From: Halobacteriovorax sp.
Lineage (GTDB): Bacteria > Bdellovibrionota > Bacteriovoracia > Bacteriovoracales > Bacteriovoracaceae
Assembly (NCBI GenBank): GCA_002720865.1
Contig: PBIO01000010.1
Span: 1-57,417, forward strand
DNA length: 57,417 bases
Direction of reading: 5' to 3'
Shown: piece after piece, positions 1-8,486 of the stretch
Layout: every line of letters begins with the position of its first letter
Numbering within the stretch: the first letter of the stretch is position 1
Position numbers and translations under genes: made by a program
Notes under the pieces: model-generated
The model's database searches: none
The model's input: the letters and a program-made list of their open reading frames with translations, nothing else
Told to the model about the DNA's origin: nothing

Positions 1-3000
1 TCAGTGGTTTTTCTTATCTCAGAACGTACAATTTTGTTTCTCTCGTATCTAAGTTCGTTCATATCTTCTACAAAGACTCTTCTCGGGACCGTATGTTTCT
101 TGTAATCGGCCAATGTCTGGTTAATAACCCTATAAGTGATCCACTCTTTTTGGATAAATTGAGCTAACTCTTTATAGGTCTTGAATCCACCGCCACTCAT
201 TGTATTGAGGCGATTAAATGACTCATTATATTTAGGGTCAGTAACCTTAAGCTTTTCTAGGTTTCCTGCACCCATTTCTTCAACCCTGAGTCCAATAGAT
301 AGGTTTTGAATATCGCTGTAGAGCGTACTACGAGCTCCATAATCTGTTTTATCAAAGGAGACTATATCCTTGTTCTTAGTCACAGGTTTGTAATCCATTT
401 CCCATAACTTGAACTTATCCTTTTCGGATTCCGAGGCTGTTACACAACGGAATTTCTTACCAACAAGCCCAAGTTGATTTATGACTTGTTCAAACTTCTC
501 ATCTTCTTTTTCACCCTCACTTGCTTCATTTAGGGCCGCACATTTAAATACTTTGCTATAAACCCAAGGTTTCTCATTATCTGCCGTGAAGAAGTCTTGC
601 CACGCCTGGTCTCCATTAAGGTCAATCATTCCTTCAAAGTTATCACTTGAGATTCCTTTCACCGCACTTTCAACTACTGATGAATCACCAGAAGATTTCT
701 TAGAGCCAGATGATCCCGATTTACCTGTAAACTGCTTTTCTGATCCTTCTTGTGGGTCGCCGTTTATATCGTCATTACTTGCAAAGTTATTGTTTCCGGC
801 TGTTGGAGGATCATAGTTAAATGGGTTAGATCGGTTAAATGAGTTACCTGTTTGAGGTCCTGAGTAATCTGAAGCATATCTTCTATTGTTAGCCTGGGCA
901 TTAGATCCAGTTCCAGGCCCAACCCCTAAATCTGTATTATTCTCGAAATTTGTATCTCTTGGAATTGGTCTCTTGGTTGTACTTGGTTTTTTAGCAACTG
1001 TTTTTCCTTCAGTATCAACATCGTTTGAGTTTCTTTCTGGGTTAGAATTATCACTTCTAGCTATTTCAGAATCACCACTTCTTTCCGTTTGATTATTATC
1101 TCCACCACTAGAGCTATCATCAGGAACTTTGCCTTGATCTGTGTAATTCTGTGGAATAGGAGTGGGTTCCGGATCGCTACTAAATGAAGTTCGATTTTCA
1201 GTAGTTGCAGGGGTGTCTCTGTTAGTTCGAGTATCTGTTTCTGTTGGGACACTTTGGTCATTGTTGCCAATCTGAGGGATGGATTCATTTGAGAAATCAT
1301 CCGTTCTAGGTCCTGTTTCATTGGATCCACCGCTTTGTCTTTCAAACACCTCACTGGTCTCGTTAGAAAATTCTACCGATGGAGTAGGTCTCGAAACCAT
1401 TTGTCGCACTTCAGGGCTGTCTAACTGTCTATCAAATTGAATTTCTCTTTCAGGAGTTCCAGGTGTTCTATTTTGATTTTCAGTATAAGTCTGATTAATT
1501 GTTGTTGCCTGTGTACTTGAAGCGTTAGACATAATATCAAGTGGATCAACACCGGTTGTGGGTGATTTTCCAATAGTTTCAAAATAGGCAGTTTTTGTTT
1601 CTCCATCAGATTGTTTATTTTTCATGGAGTAAAGTACGGTTAAAAGTGATTTTACCTCGTAGAACTCTTCATCAGAAATATTCGATTCTGCCAAAATATT
1701 ATATTTCTCTGGATTTTCTTTTAGGGCTTTAACTAACTCGTCAATAGTCTCGAACTTATCTCTATTGCCACTTTCTCCAAAAAAACTTACCAAGGCCAAA
1801 TCAATATTAAGCTCTTTAAGTCTCTTTTCAAGCCGACCTTCAGTGTTGGAGATGATCGTCTCAATGTCAGTACATTTTTTAAGAGTTGGATCCTTTTCAC
1901 AGCCACCGAAAACACTTGGGTGACATGTTCCCTTATTTAAAATGTCATATTCAGAAGGAGTAGGGTGACTATCATCCTTTATGTATTTCTTTTCAATGTC
2001 AGATTTTGTACTTAGACCTATCTTGGCAATGTCATTTTCAAAGTCACCGCCTGTTCCTTTAGTTTCATCAAACTTCAGTTTTATACCTTCAGGTCCATCC
2101 ACCTCTTTACAGTACATTCTTTTAGAATAAGAAAGGGAGGCTATTTTTCCTCTCTCTGGTCCCAAGGCAGTATGAATACGAGGAGCAATTTGAGATACAT
2201 ATGTTCTAGGATCTATCTTTGGTTTATGTGTTCCACATATAACATCACCTAACTGTTTTAATGCCTTAGAGGATACGGTTTTCCCTGTCTCATCCACTTC
2301 TTTCTGAGTAATTGCAGAGCAAAATTTGTTGGCCTCAGCACCGACTGCTTTTAAATTATCCTCAGTTTCTATAAATTTTTTCCAGGTATTAGGCGGCATT
2401 TTCCCGAGTAAAGCAAAAGTTTTATTCTTACTCATGGCAATCCTTGCAAGTGGGTTTTTATTTAAAAATCCCATAAAGTCATCGCCGATTGATCTAGCTC
2501 CCCTTAACTCTCTAGGTGTAAATGGGGTTCCATCTTGATTGAAAAGATTATTCAAAATTTCAGGTTGTGATGAAGTAAACATCTGAGTTTCAAGCATCAT
2601 TTCATTGATATTCGTAAAAAGGACCTCTGAAACCATTGGGTTGAATGGGTTAATCATAGATTCAGGTCCAAGAATACTTGCAGTCTCAATGGGGGGATCC
2701 GCAAATTCACTAACTGCATCCTTTGGAAGACAATATCCCTTATCGAGATCTTCAGGTGAGATTGTATTTAAAGCAATCGAGTTACCAATACTTTGAAGGA
2801 AATCTTTGGCCTTCTTTTGATCTGAAGTACCGAATAAAACCTCTAACCCTTCATTTTTGAGATCGGCATTACAAGAAGGTCTATCATTAACCTCTCCGAA
2901 AACTGCCGAAGTGAAAGCATCAGCCGAACAAGGCCCCACAGAAGCAAATTCAGCCGAAGAAATTTTTCCTTCCTTATGGAGTTTTATAAGGTGCTTGCAG

Positions 3001-3428
3001 GTTTCAAAATTAGCATAGTATGAAGCTCTAAAGGCTTTAAGCGTTTCTATTCTTATAATATTGTTTACAAGTTCATCAATATTCGCGTTAACTATTTGGT
3101 TTTGTTTAAATTTTAGAAATTTATCATTGGTTGCACATTGGCATATCGAAGGACCTATTATCTCCTTCGAGTTACTCCAGGAGAAGTCCTTAAAACATTG
3201 ATCCCCGTCTTCTTTAAAAGCATTGATAAGTTCATCGAAGTTACCACTAGAGGCGTCTAATGATTTGATACTACTTTCGATACACTTGTTAAGGCGTAAC
3301 TCAAACTTGGGTTGAGTTCTCGATGCCTGCTTATCGAGGTAAGTTTCTTTAATCGTAGTATCCGCATAAGCATAAGATGCAGCAATAAGCAGAAGGTAGA
3401 ATGGTAAGTATTTGAAACACCTGTTCAC
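1..3428 (-). CDS. Very large secreted protein, C-terminus outside window
   Basis: The frame is open from a GTG at 3428 to the left edge, giving at least 1142 residues; the C-terminal end is not visible. The first 22 residues form a signal peptide (basic MNRCFK, hydrophobic core, AYA before D). Residues about 25-620 are Cys-containing and mostly helical in composition. About 622-920 is a long low-complexity stretch rich in Asn, Ser, Thr, Pro, Gln and Asp, followed by a more folded-looking region from about residue 940. The start lacks a clear Shine-Dalgarno, but an in-frame TGA lies shortly upstream and no ATG intervenes. I do not recognise the family. In layout (signal peptide, long Cys-containing body, low-complexity linker) it resembles the three long exported proteins at 48.8-55.0 kb. 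A surface or periplasmic role is inferred only from export. Confidence 0.8.
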   Translation of the reverse strand, partial: MNRCFKYLPFYLLLIAASYAYADTTIKETYLDKQASRTQPKFELRLNKCIESSIKSLDASSGNFDELINAFKEDGDQCFKDFSWSNSKEIIGPSICQCATNDKFLKFKQNQIVNANIDELVNNIIRIETLKAFRASYYANFETCKHLIKLHKEGKISSAEFASVGPCSADAFTSAVFGEVNDRPSCNADLKNEGLEVLFGTSDQKKAKDFLQSIGNSIALNTISPEDLDKGYCLPKDAVSEFADPPIETASILGPESMINPFNPMVSEVLFTNINEMMLETQMFTSSQPEILNNLFNQDGTPFTPRELRGARSIGDDFMGFLNKNPLARIAMSKNKTFALLGKMPPNTWKKFIETEDNLKAVGAEANKFCSAITQKEVDETGKTVSSKALKQLGDVICGTHKPKIDPRTYVSQIAPRIHTALGPERGKIASLSYSKRMYCKEVDGPEGIKLKFDETKGTGGDFENDIAKIGLSTKSDIEKKYIKDDSHPTPSEYDILNKGTCHPSVFGGCEKDPTLKKCTDIETIISNTEGRLEKRLKELNIDLALVSFFGESGNRDKFETIDELVKALKENPEKYNILAESNISDEEFYEVKSLLTVLYSMKNKQSDGETKTAYFETIGKSPTTGVDPLDIMSNASSTQATTINQTYTENQNRTPGTPEREIQFDRQLDSPEVRQMVSRPTPSVEFSNETSEVFERQSGGSNETGPRTDDFSNESIPQIGNNDQSVPTETDTRTNRDTPATTENRTSFSSDPEPTPIPQNYTDQGKVPDDSSSGGDNNQTERSGDSEIARSDNSNPERNSNDVDTEGKTVAKKPSTTKRPIPRDTNFENNTDLGVGPGTGSNAQANNRRYASDYSGPQTGNSFNRSNPFNYDPPTAGNNNFASNDDINGDPQEGSEKQFTGKSGSSGSKKSSGDSSVVESAVKGISSDNFEGMIDLNGDQAWQDFFTADNEKPWVYSKVFKCAALNEASEGEKEDEKFEQVINQLGLVGKKFRCVTASESEKDKFKLWEMDYKPVTKNKDIVSFDKTDYGARSTLYSDIQNLSIGLRVEEMGAGNLEKLKVTDPKYNESFNRLNTMSGGGFKTYKELAQFIQKEWITYRVINQTLADYKKHTVPRRVFVEDMNELRYERNKIVRSEIRKTT

Positions 3429-3568
3429 ATGTCTATTATCGGTGAGATATGGTCAGGTATTTAGGTAAATTACTATAGAGTAATGAATTACGCGTAAAAT
3501 CAATAGCTTACATTAATTGTAATTGTTATTTTAGCGATTTGGGGTGCCAATAATTATCGTAATTCGAC

Positions 3569-4336
3569 CTACTCAGCAGTGATCTCTTCCCAGGATTTCT
3601 GGCAAGTATCGGGAACCATTTCGCACAAATTTGGAATACCTACATCAACACCCGAACAACGGAAATATTCTTTTTTCGTGATGTTGAACTTTTTGATATA
3701 GAGGTCGCGGTAGACAATCCTCATATCTTCAGCTTCATTAGTGTTTCTATATCTTGTCCATAATTCTTCAGTTTTACTAAATGTTTCGCAATACTTTTCA
3801 CCAAGCGGTGAGGCACCAAGCTCTACTAATTTTCTATAATCTTCATGGTATCTAATCTTATGAATCGGCTTAACGACCAGCCATTTATCTCCGATCTGGT
3901 TGTATCCAAGAATGTGATTCGGATCAGCTCCCCACTTAATAATCTGCTCCCAGGCGTTATGAGAGAAGGAATTTGTTAGGGGTGTTCTTCCATCAGGTCC
4001 TTTCTGGTTGGGATCAGCACCAAGAACAGTAAAGGTTTCTTCGGCTAATCTGAAACTGATTCCATTCTGTATTCCTTGGTCCAACTCCTTTCCCATTGAT
4101 GAAACAATCCCAACTGCCCAATTAATGTTAATAGGACCATTGTCGTTAAAATCTTTATTATATTCTAAATTAGGAGACATTCCCTCTTTTAAAACCTTAT
4201 CTCTGAAAAGGGAGATATCATCGTTATTAACTAACTGATAGGCAATTTTGTTTGCCAATGACTTTGACGGTTTCCAACCTTCAGCTATTGCCGTGGTAGA
4301 AAAAAGAAAAATAAAAATCAATGAAGTTGTTTTCAT
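3569..4336 (-). CDS. Exported ankyrin-repeat-like protein
   Basis: 255 residues with an N-terminal signal peptide (MKTTSLIFIFLFSTTAIAE). The middle holds ankyrin-like pieces: LGADPNQKGPDGRTPL at about residues 105-120, then WGADPNH and LGASPLG, spaced about 30 residues apart. The C-terminal third carries four Cys (YCETF, FRCSG, LCEM, TCQKS), probably disulphide-bonded after export. Ankyrin repeats mediate protein-protein contacts, so a periplasmic binding protein is a reasonable guess; the partner is unknown. The ATG follows GAGAG at a fair distance. It lies upstream of the giant secreted gene on the same strand, separated by 140 bases. Confidence 0.8.
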   Translation of the reverse strand: MKTTSLIFIFLFSTTAIAEGWKPSKSLANKIAYQLVNNDDISLFRDKVLKEGMSPNLEYNKDFNDNGPININWAVGIVSSMGKELDQGIQNGISFRLAEETFTVLGADPNQKGPDGRTPLTNSFSHNAWEQIIKWGADPNHILGYNQIGDKWLVVKPIHKIRYHEDYRKLVELGASPLGEKYCETFSKTEELWTRYRNTNEAEDMRIVYRDLYIKKFNITKKEYFRCSGVDVGIPNLCEMVPDTCQKSWEEITAE

Positions 4337-4485
4337 GGGGCTCTCACTGTCTCTATACGAGTTAGTTATCTCTTACGAGATTTTAACTATTTATAAATTT
4401 ATAAACAATTTGAAAAGGGGATTCGTGAAGTTATTACTTACTATGTCTATATGGTGACATAAGCCACTAAGTATATGATTTTACA

Positions 4486-5268
4486 TTATTTATTTTGTGA
4501 GGAGGAGCCTGTAGAGCGACTTCCGCCTCCATTCGTAGAAGTAGATGCAGGAAATCTATTAGAGTAGAACTTAAACTCCTTCTTGAGCTTAGTCTGAACA
4601 AAAGACTTAAGAGTGTCGAGCTTTAGATCCTCGGCTACCCCTAGGCAGTAATCTATTGGGCCCATTTCAGAAATATTAACATCAGAGCCAGGTTTTTTCC
4701 CAGTCGCTTGCTCATTCTTAATCCTAGCGATTCTTTTCTCTATGGATCTCTTTATTGCTGTCTGCGCAGAGATAAAAACGTCTTTATTTGGATTAATTTT
4801 TTGAGGCTGATGGGGGTAGGCTACCTGTGGAGCAGATAAATTACGGTACACAGGATTCTTTCGATAATATTTTGTATCAGCGAATGTGAAAGTATCAGTT
4901 CCTGTTATAAGTTCAAAACTAATTTTCTTATTACCGAAATACATACTTAGGCCATAGTTGGCATTCTTCTTTAAGTCTTTCCTGGAAAGAAAATATGTAT
5001 CTTTCCCATGAAAAATATAGATTCCATCTTTATCAGGTGAGTTTATGAATTTTACGCCAGGATCACTAGCGGAGCCAATAAACCCATCTTGAGAATTTCT
5101 ACCCAAAGCCTCACCACAACTAAGTAAGTATTGAATGTTTTTCTTTTCTTCTGATCTATAGAAATCGTTTTTATCTTTGAAATTCCCCTCAATATATCGA
5201 CCAACATTTTCTAGTGAGTATGAAATTGAGGGTGTAATTAAAAGAGTTAAAAACATGAGAATCTTCAT
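4486..5268 (-). CDS. Secreted protein of unknown function
   Basis: 260 residues from the ATG at 5268, chosen because the signal peptide (MKILMFLTLLITPSISYS) starts there; a TTG at 5286 in the same frame would add six residues before it. Neither start has an obvious Shine-Dalgarno. The mature part has only two Cys (LLSCGE, DYCLG) and ends in a Gly/Ser/Asn tail. No family recognised. It is divergent from the small-protein operon at 5361, so the 90-base gap should hold promoters for both directions. Confidence 0.75.
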   Translation of the reverse strand: MKILMFLTLLITPSISYSLENVGRYIEGNFKDKNDFYRSEEKKNIQYLLSCGEALGRNSQDGFIGSASDPGVKFINSPDKDGIYIFHGKDTYFLSRKDLKKNANYGLSMYFGNKKISFELITGTDTFTFADTKYYRKNPVYRNLSAPQVAYPHQPQKINPNKDVFISAQTAIKRSIEKRIARIKNEQATGKKPGSDVNISEMGPIDYCLGVAEDLKLDTLKSFVQTKLKKEFKFYSNRFPASTSTNGGGSRSTGSSSQNK

Positions 5269-5304
5269 AAGATATTTATCGGTCAACTAATTTGAATTGT
5301 TTAA

Positions 5305-5315
5305 TTAGCGATTGG
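5305..5315 (+). promoter_or_regulatory. TTAGCGATTGG motif, copy A
   Basis: The 11-mer TTAGCGATTGG lies 56 bases before the ATG of the small secreted-protein operon. The same 11-mer occurs at 36965-36975 and, reversed, at 48592-48602, each time in a short non-coding gap upstream of a gene. Copies A and B also share an AATGAGGT..TTATGAA start context. Role (activator site, promoter element) is unknown. Confidence 0.4.
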
Positions 5316-5360
5316 CCTCAAGTACAATTTATCAAATACCGAGAACAAAATGAGGTGGTT

Positions 5361-5708
5361 ATGAAAACTGGATTGTTATTATCGGTTATTCTTGTTTTTT
5401 CAGGTCCTGTTTTTTCATTTACTGGAAAAATGAAAACAGTATGCAGAGCTCACGTAAAACCAAGGATTGTGAAGTGTCCTAGTTCCGACGAATGTGTTTG
5501 TATTGGGGTTAGGAGATGCGTAAATGAATCAAAAGAAAATCCAGTTGTAGGAGATCACGATGTTATGTGTAAGGCCGTGAGAGTTAACGGCGAAATGGTT
5601 TGTCCTGAGATTAATAGTTGCGCTAGAGAGAAATTACTTCTCAAAAGCCCCCTGGAGGAAAAATCCAATCCAGGTAATTCTGGGACTGGAGCTTCGATTA
5701 CGAAATGA
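5361..5708 (+). CDS. Small Cys-rich secreted protein, operon gene 1
   Basis: 115 residues. The ATG at 5361 is preceded by GAGGTGG and begins a signal peptide (MKTGLLLSVILVFSGPVFS); the frame is open further upstream but without export or ribosome-site signals. The mature protein has about ten Cys in about 95 residues (VCRAH, VKCPSSDECVCIG, RRCV, VMCKA, MVCPEINSC), which suggests a disulphide-stabilised fold. Its stop overlaps the next start (ATGA), so the two are translationally coupled. First of six coupled small exported proteins. Family not recognised. Confidence 0.8.
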   Translation: MKTGLLLSVILVFSGPVFSFTGKMKTVCRAHVKPRIVKCPSSDECVCIGVRRCVNESKENPVVGDHDVMCKAVRVNGEMVCPEINSCAREKLLLKSPLEEKSNPGNSGTGASITK

Positions 5709-6016
5709 TTAAAAAACTTTTCCTAATATTCATACTTCTATTTTCGGTTTCAGTTTTTGCCGAAATTATTGGCTTTAATTCAATTAGAGGAATTGTTCAT
5801 TACTCCGGTAAGGATCGTATGATTATTACTATGCCATCTGGAGAAGAAACAAGAGAGATTAGAGTACACATTGATAAAAAGGTAATCCCAAAAGAAGAGA
5901 GGAATAAAAAGAAAAATGAAAAGATTTCCTTCAAAACCACAGAGGAAATGTTCAAATTCGGAAACATGGTGATCCTGCCCTGGACGGTGAAAAAGAAAAA
6001 AAGGAGGAGAATGTGA
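5705..6016 (+). CDS. Small exported basic protein, operon gene 2
   Basis: 103 residues with signal peptide MIKKLFLIFILLFSVSVFA. The mature part is short and very basic; it ends in a Lys/Arg cluster (VKKKKRRRM). Start overlaps the previous stop (ATGA), and the GTG of the following gene overlaps its end (ATGTGA). The basic tail could contact nucleic acid, lipid A or murein, but nothing in the sequence decides this. Family not recognised. Confidence 0.75.
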   Translation: MIKKLFLIFILLFSVSVFAEIIGFNSIRGIVHYSGKDRMIITMPSGEETREIRVHIDKKVIPKEERNKKKNEKISFKTTEEMFKFGNMVILPWTVKKKKRRRM

Positions 6017-6954
6017 AAATATTCTTGTTCTTTTTTCTACTTTTTTCAGCAGAAGTATTTAGTTATGAATGGGTAGAGCCATCTTATGTGAAATTGATTG
6101 AGCAAAAAAACTGCTCACTCTGTGTGGGTAGAATGTGGACTAGCGAAACAACAGACGATCTAATTGTTTGCTCCTCCTTCGGTACTAAAAAATGTAAAGA
6201 TGCAGAGAAGTGCTTTAAGAATAAAGTAAGCGAGAAAAAGCCTTCAGAGAATGATGAAGTCGTAAAGAACGGGTATTCATTCAAAAAAGAGTTTGTTGAG
6301 TTCACTAAAAGCAAAAAACACAAATTAAAATGGTATTGTCGTGTCGGAGTTTATAAAGTTGATGATAACGAGAAGAAAAAGATTCCATTTGAAAAATGGG
6401 GCTCTGAAAATATCTCAATCAACTGGACGACTGTAGATGGAGGATCCCCTGAAGATAATAAATGTATTCCAGATAAGGATTCTTCAAGCTTAAAATGTGT
6501 GTTTAAGATTTCTCTGCCCGGAAGAGGGGAATCCACCTCCACATGCAAGACTGATGTAGATGATGAACGGAGTGACAATCTTTCATTTAAACTCGAATCA
6601 AAAGGACATAAGAAAGGGTCTGACACAGTCTTTATTAAGGCCATTTTGCCAGAGGGGTTTAAAGGAAAAGTTGATTGGTTTTTTAAACATGTGATGTGGG
6701 CAAAAACTTGCGAAATTAGCGGAAAGAAAAATCAATTCGTTACTTGTCCCAATCACTCCTTGTATGCAAGAAGTGCAAAGGCTACAATCACACACGAAGG
6801 AGAGACGATTGAAGAGATCGAAGTTTTTCCAAGACTGGGTATCCCACCAAATTTTAATTCACTTATTGGCGGAAAGAAAGAACCTCTAAAACCATTCACC
6901 CCAATAATTGTACCACCCGCAAACCCAGCTTATTGGACACAAGGATATTATTAA
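6013..6954 (+). CDS. Secreted Cys-rich protein, operon gene 3
   Basis: 313 residues from a GTG preceded by AGGAGGAG. Signal peptide MKIFLFFFLLFSAEVFS. Many Cys occur in spaced pairs (NCSLCVG, VCSSFGTKKC, KCIP..LKCVF, STCKTD, TCEISG, TCPNHS). The region from about residue 190 alternates beta-prone segments, as in immunoglobulin-like modules. The C-terminus is Pro-rich (PLKPFTPIIVPPANPAY). Overlaps the next gene by TAATG. No family recognised; an extracellular or periplasmic disulphide-rich beta protein is the best description. Confidence 0.78.
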   Translation: MKIFLFFFLLFSAEVFSYEWVEPSYVKLIEQKNCSLCVGRMWTSETTDDLIVCSSFGTKKCKDAEKCFKNKVSEKKPSENDEVVKNGYSFKKEFVEFTKSKKHKLKWYCRVGVYKVDDNEKKKIPFEKWGSENISINWTTVDGGSPEDNKCIPDKDSSSLKCVFKISLPGRGESTSTCKTDVDDERSDNLSFKLESKGHKKGSDTVFIKAILPEGFKGKVDWFFKHVMWAKTCEISGKKNQFVTCPNHSLYARSAKATITHEGETIEEIEVFPRLGIPPNFNSLIGGKKEPLKPFTPIIVPPANPAYWTQGYY

Positions 6955-7310
6955 TGAAATATCTCATACTTCTATTTATTTTTACCTCACCTACATTTGG
7001 AATTTCGTTTTCCAAGAAAAATCTTAGGGATTGCAAACCTGATAAATATAGAAAAGTTAAAGAGATGATTGATAAGAAAATGGGGAAACACTTTATTATT
7101 GCGCCAGCTGTTTGTACCTATGTTACCCCGGCAGGCATTTACAAGAAACAAATTGAGATTCTTTTAGAAACAAATTTGATGTGCCAAAAAACTAATTATA
7201 ATCCCAAAGACTTAGGTAAGTGTTTAGATGAAAAGATAACGACTTCGGATACTACAATAGACATTGAGGAACTTAAGCGTTCCAGAAGTCAAAAGGCGAA
7301 AGATAAATGA
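6954..7310 (+). CDS. Small exported protein, operon gene 4
   Basis: 118 residues. The ATG at 6954 is chosen because it shares its A with the TAA of the previous gene and starts the signal peptide (MKYLILLFIFTSPTFG). Mature part has three Cys (RDCKP, AVCTY, LMCQK) plus KCLD and ends in a charged helix. Ends ATGA-coupled to the next gene. No family recognised. Confidence 0.75.
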   Translation: MKYLILLFIFTSPTFGISFSKKNLRDCKPDKYRKVKEMIDKKMGKHFIIAPAVCTYVTPAGIYKKQIEILLETNLMCQKTNYNPKDLGKCLDEKITTSDTTIDIEELKRSRSQKAKDK

Positions 7311-7561
7311 GAGCCTTATTGTTGTTACTCTTCTTTTTACCTAGTGTATCAATGGCAAAAAAGGCTTGTGTTATAGAAAGAAAGTTTCACCTAGGGCCAG
7401 GGTTTGTTTATTGTGGAGTATATTGCCATGGCGAGATCGCTTATATGTGTAGAGCTAAAAAAAACGAGTCTTGTAAGCTTCTGTCACAATGTATAGAAGA
7501 CGCCAAAAAAGAAGGTACGGAATTGAAAATCTATACAGTAGGCAAAAGGAGTAAAAAATGA
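7307..7561 (+). CDS. Small Cys-rich exported protein, operon gene 5
   Basis: 84 residues, signal peptide MRALLLLLFFLPSVSMA, then about 67 mature residues holding seven Cys (ACVIE, YCGVYCHG, MCRAK, SCKLLSQC). That density suggests a small disulphide-knotted fold. Coupled on both sides by ATGA overlaps. No family recognised. Confidence 0.75.
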   Translation: MRALLLLLFFLPSVSMAKKACVIERKFHLGPGFVYCGVYCHGEIAYMCRAKKNESCKLLSQCIEDAKKEGTELKIYTVGKRSKK

Positions 7562-7977
7562 GCAGAGCCTTAATAGCTATTACATTATTTTTACTTCTTC
7601 AGTCGATAACCTGGGCCGGGTATGATGGAATTTTTATTATTAAGGGAGAGATAGTAGCTAGAGATCAGTGTGATTACAAAATAAAGCAGTCAAATGGGAA
7701 AACAACTCTTCTTCCAAGGAGTCATTTTGATAAATTCACAAAGGGCCGCAACCAAATTTATGCAAGACTAAGTGAATCTGAGTTAAATGTAGCCTTAGGA
7801 AATACAGTCGGTCCCGGAGTAAATTCAAAAGGTGTTTCCCTCGGGGGCGGATCCAATTCCAGAGGAGTTAGTTTAGGTGGTGGTTCTAATTCGAGAAATT
7901 GCAAATTAAGAAACCAGGTAAGCTCTCTTATACAGAAAGATTGGTTTCCATCTGTGACATTTTCCCGTCCCGAATAA
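7558..7977 (+). CDS. Exported protein with glycine/serine repeats, operon gene 6
   Basis: 139 residues, signal peptide ending TWA. The second half contains a tandem repeat of about 11 residues (SKGVSLGGGSN, SRGVSLGGGSN). The first half contains an isolated CDYK and the last part NCKL, so one disulphide is possible. Last gene of the coupled operon. Its 3' end overlaps the converging gene 7928-8245 by 50 bases, so antisense interference between the two transcripts is possible. No family recognised. Confidence 0.72.
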   Translation: MSRALIAITLFLLLQSITWAGYDGIFIIKGEIVARDQCDYKIKQSNGKTTLLPRSHFDKFTKGRNQIYARLSESELNVALGNTVGPGVNSKGVSLGGGSNSRGVSLGGGSNSRNCKLRNQVSSLIQKDWFPSVTFSRPE

Positions 7978-8245
7978 AGTAGGAAATCATCATTAATTCA
8001 GTTTCAGTGAAGAGTCTGGAATAAATGTTGTCTTCAAATGGAATCCGCTTCTCAATAAAAATCTCTTTAAACATATCTTGGCCTAGACACACATAGAGGC
8101 CTTCGATTTTTTTCCTTAAGCTTTCTTCAAAACTTAAAGGAGGCAAGTCGAGCTTCTTTATTAAGATTATAAAATCCTCCTTACCAAATAATTCAACTAG
8201 AGAGGATAGGTATAATTCTAAATCAATCGTTTGTAGATCATTCAT
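7928..8245 (-). CDS. Small cytoplasmic protein of unknown function
   Basis: 105 residues, no signal peptide and no membrane segment, rich in Glu, Leu and Ile, predicted mostly helical. Last gene of a three-gene minus-strand operon (8486-9127, 8238-8486, this). Its start lies inside the end of the preceding gene (overlap 8238-8245), which suggests translational coupling. The only one of the three without an export signal. Family not recognised. Confidence 0.65.
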   Translation of the reverse strand: MNDLQTIDLELYLSSLVELFGKEDFIILIKKLDLPPLSFEESLRKKIEGLYVCLGQDMFKEIFIEKRIPFEDNIYSRLFTETELMMISYFIRDGKMSQMETNLSV

Positions 8246-8486
8246 CGTTCAAATCCAGTTTTACCACCTCATCAAGTTCCGTAGTATTAATTTTTGATGG
8301 CACAAGAGTTTCCTTTAACTTGAGGTCCCTCGTTTTCTCCTCAGGCATCTTATGTAGTTTTGAGACCTCACTGGCCCACCTGAGTGCGGCCAATTCTTCT
8401 TCCTTTTCTCTGTGATTCGCCCCCTCAAGAGTATTAATCCAGAGGAGGCAGAAATATATAAAAATTCCGATATGCTTATGATTCAT
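8238..8486 (-). CDS. Small exported protein
   Basis: 82 residues; hydrophobic N-terminus (HIGIFIYFCLLWINTLEGA) serving as signal peptide or anchor, then a short charged segment. It starts at the last base of the upstream gene's stop (TAATG) and overlaps the downstream gene, so the three genes read as one translationally linked unit. No family recognised. Confidence 0.65.
   Translation of the reverse strand: MNHKHIGIFIYFCLLWINTLEGANHREKEEELAALRWASEVSKLHKMPEEKTRDLKLKETLVPSKINTTELDEVVKLDLNDE

Noticed and set aside
1061-1606. Open frames antisense to the low-complexity region of the giant secreted gene
   Set aside because: They exist because the Asn/Ser/Thr-rich segment has few stops in other frames; the translated products are biased and have no ribosome sites. 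The signal-peptide frame is the coherent one.
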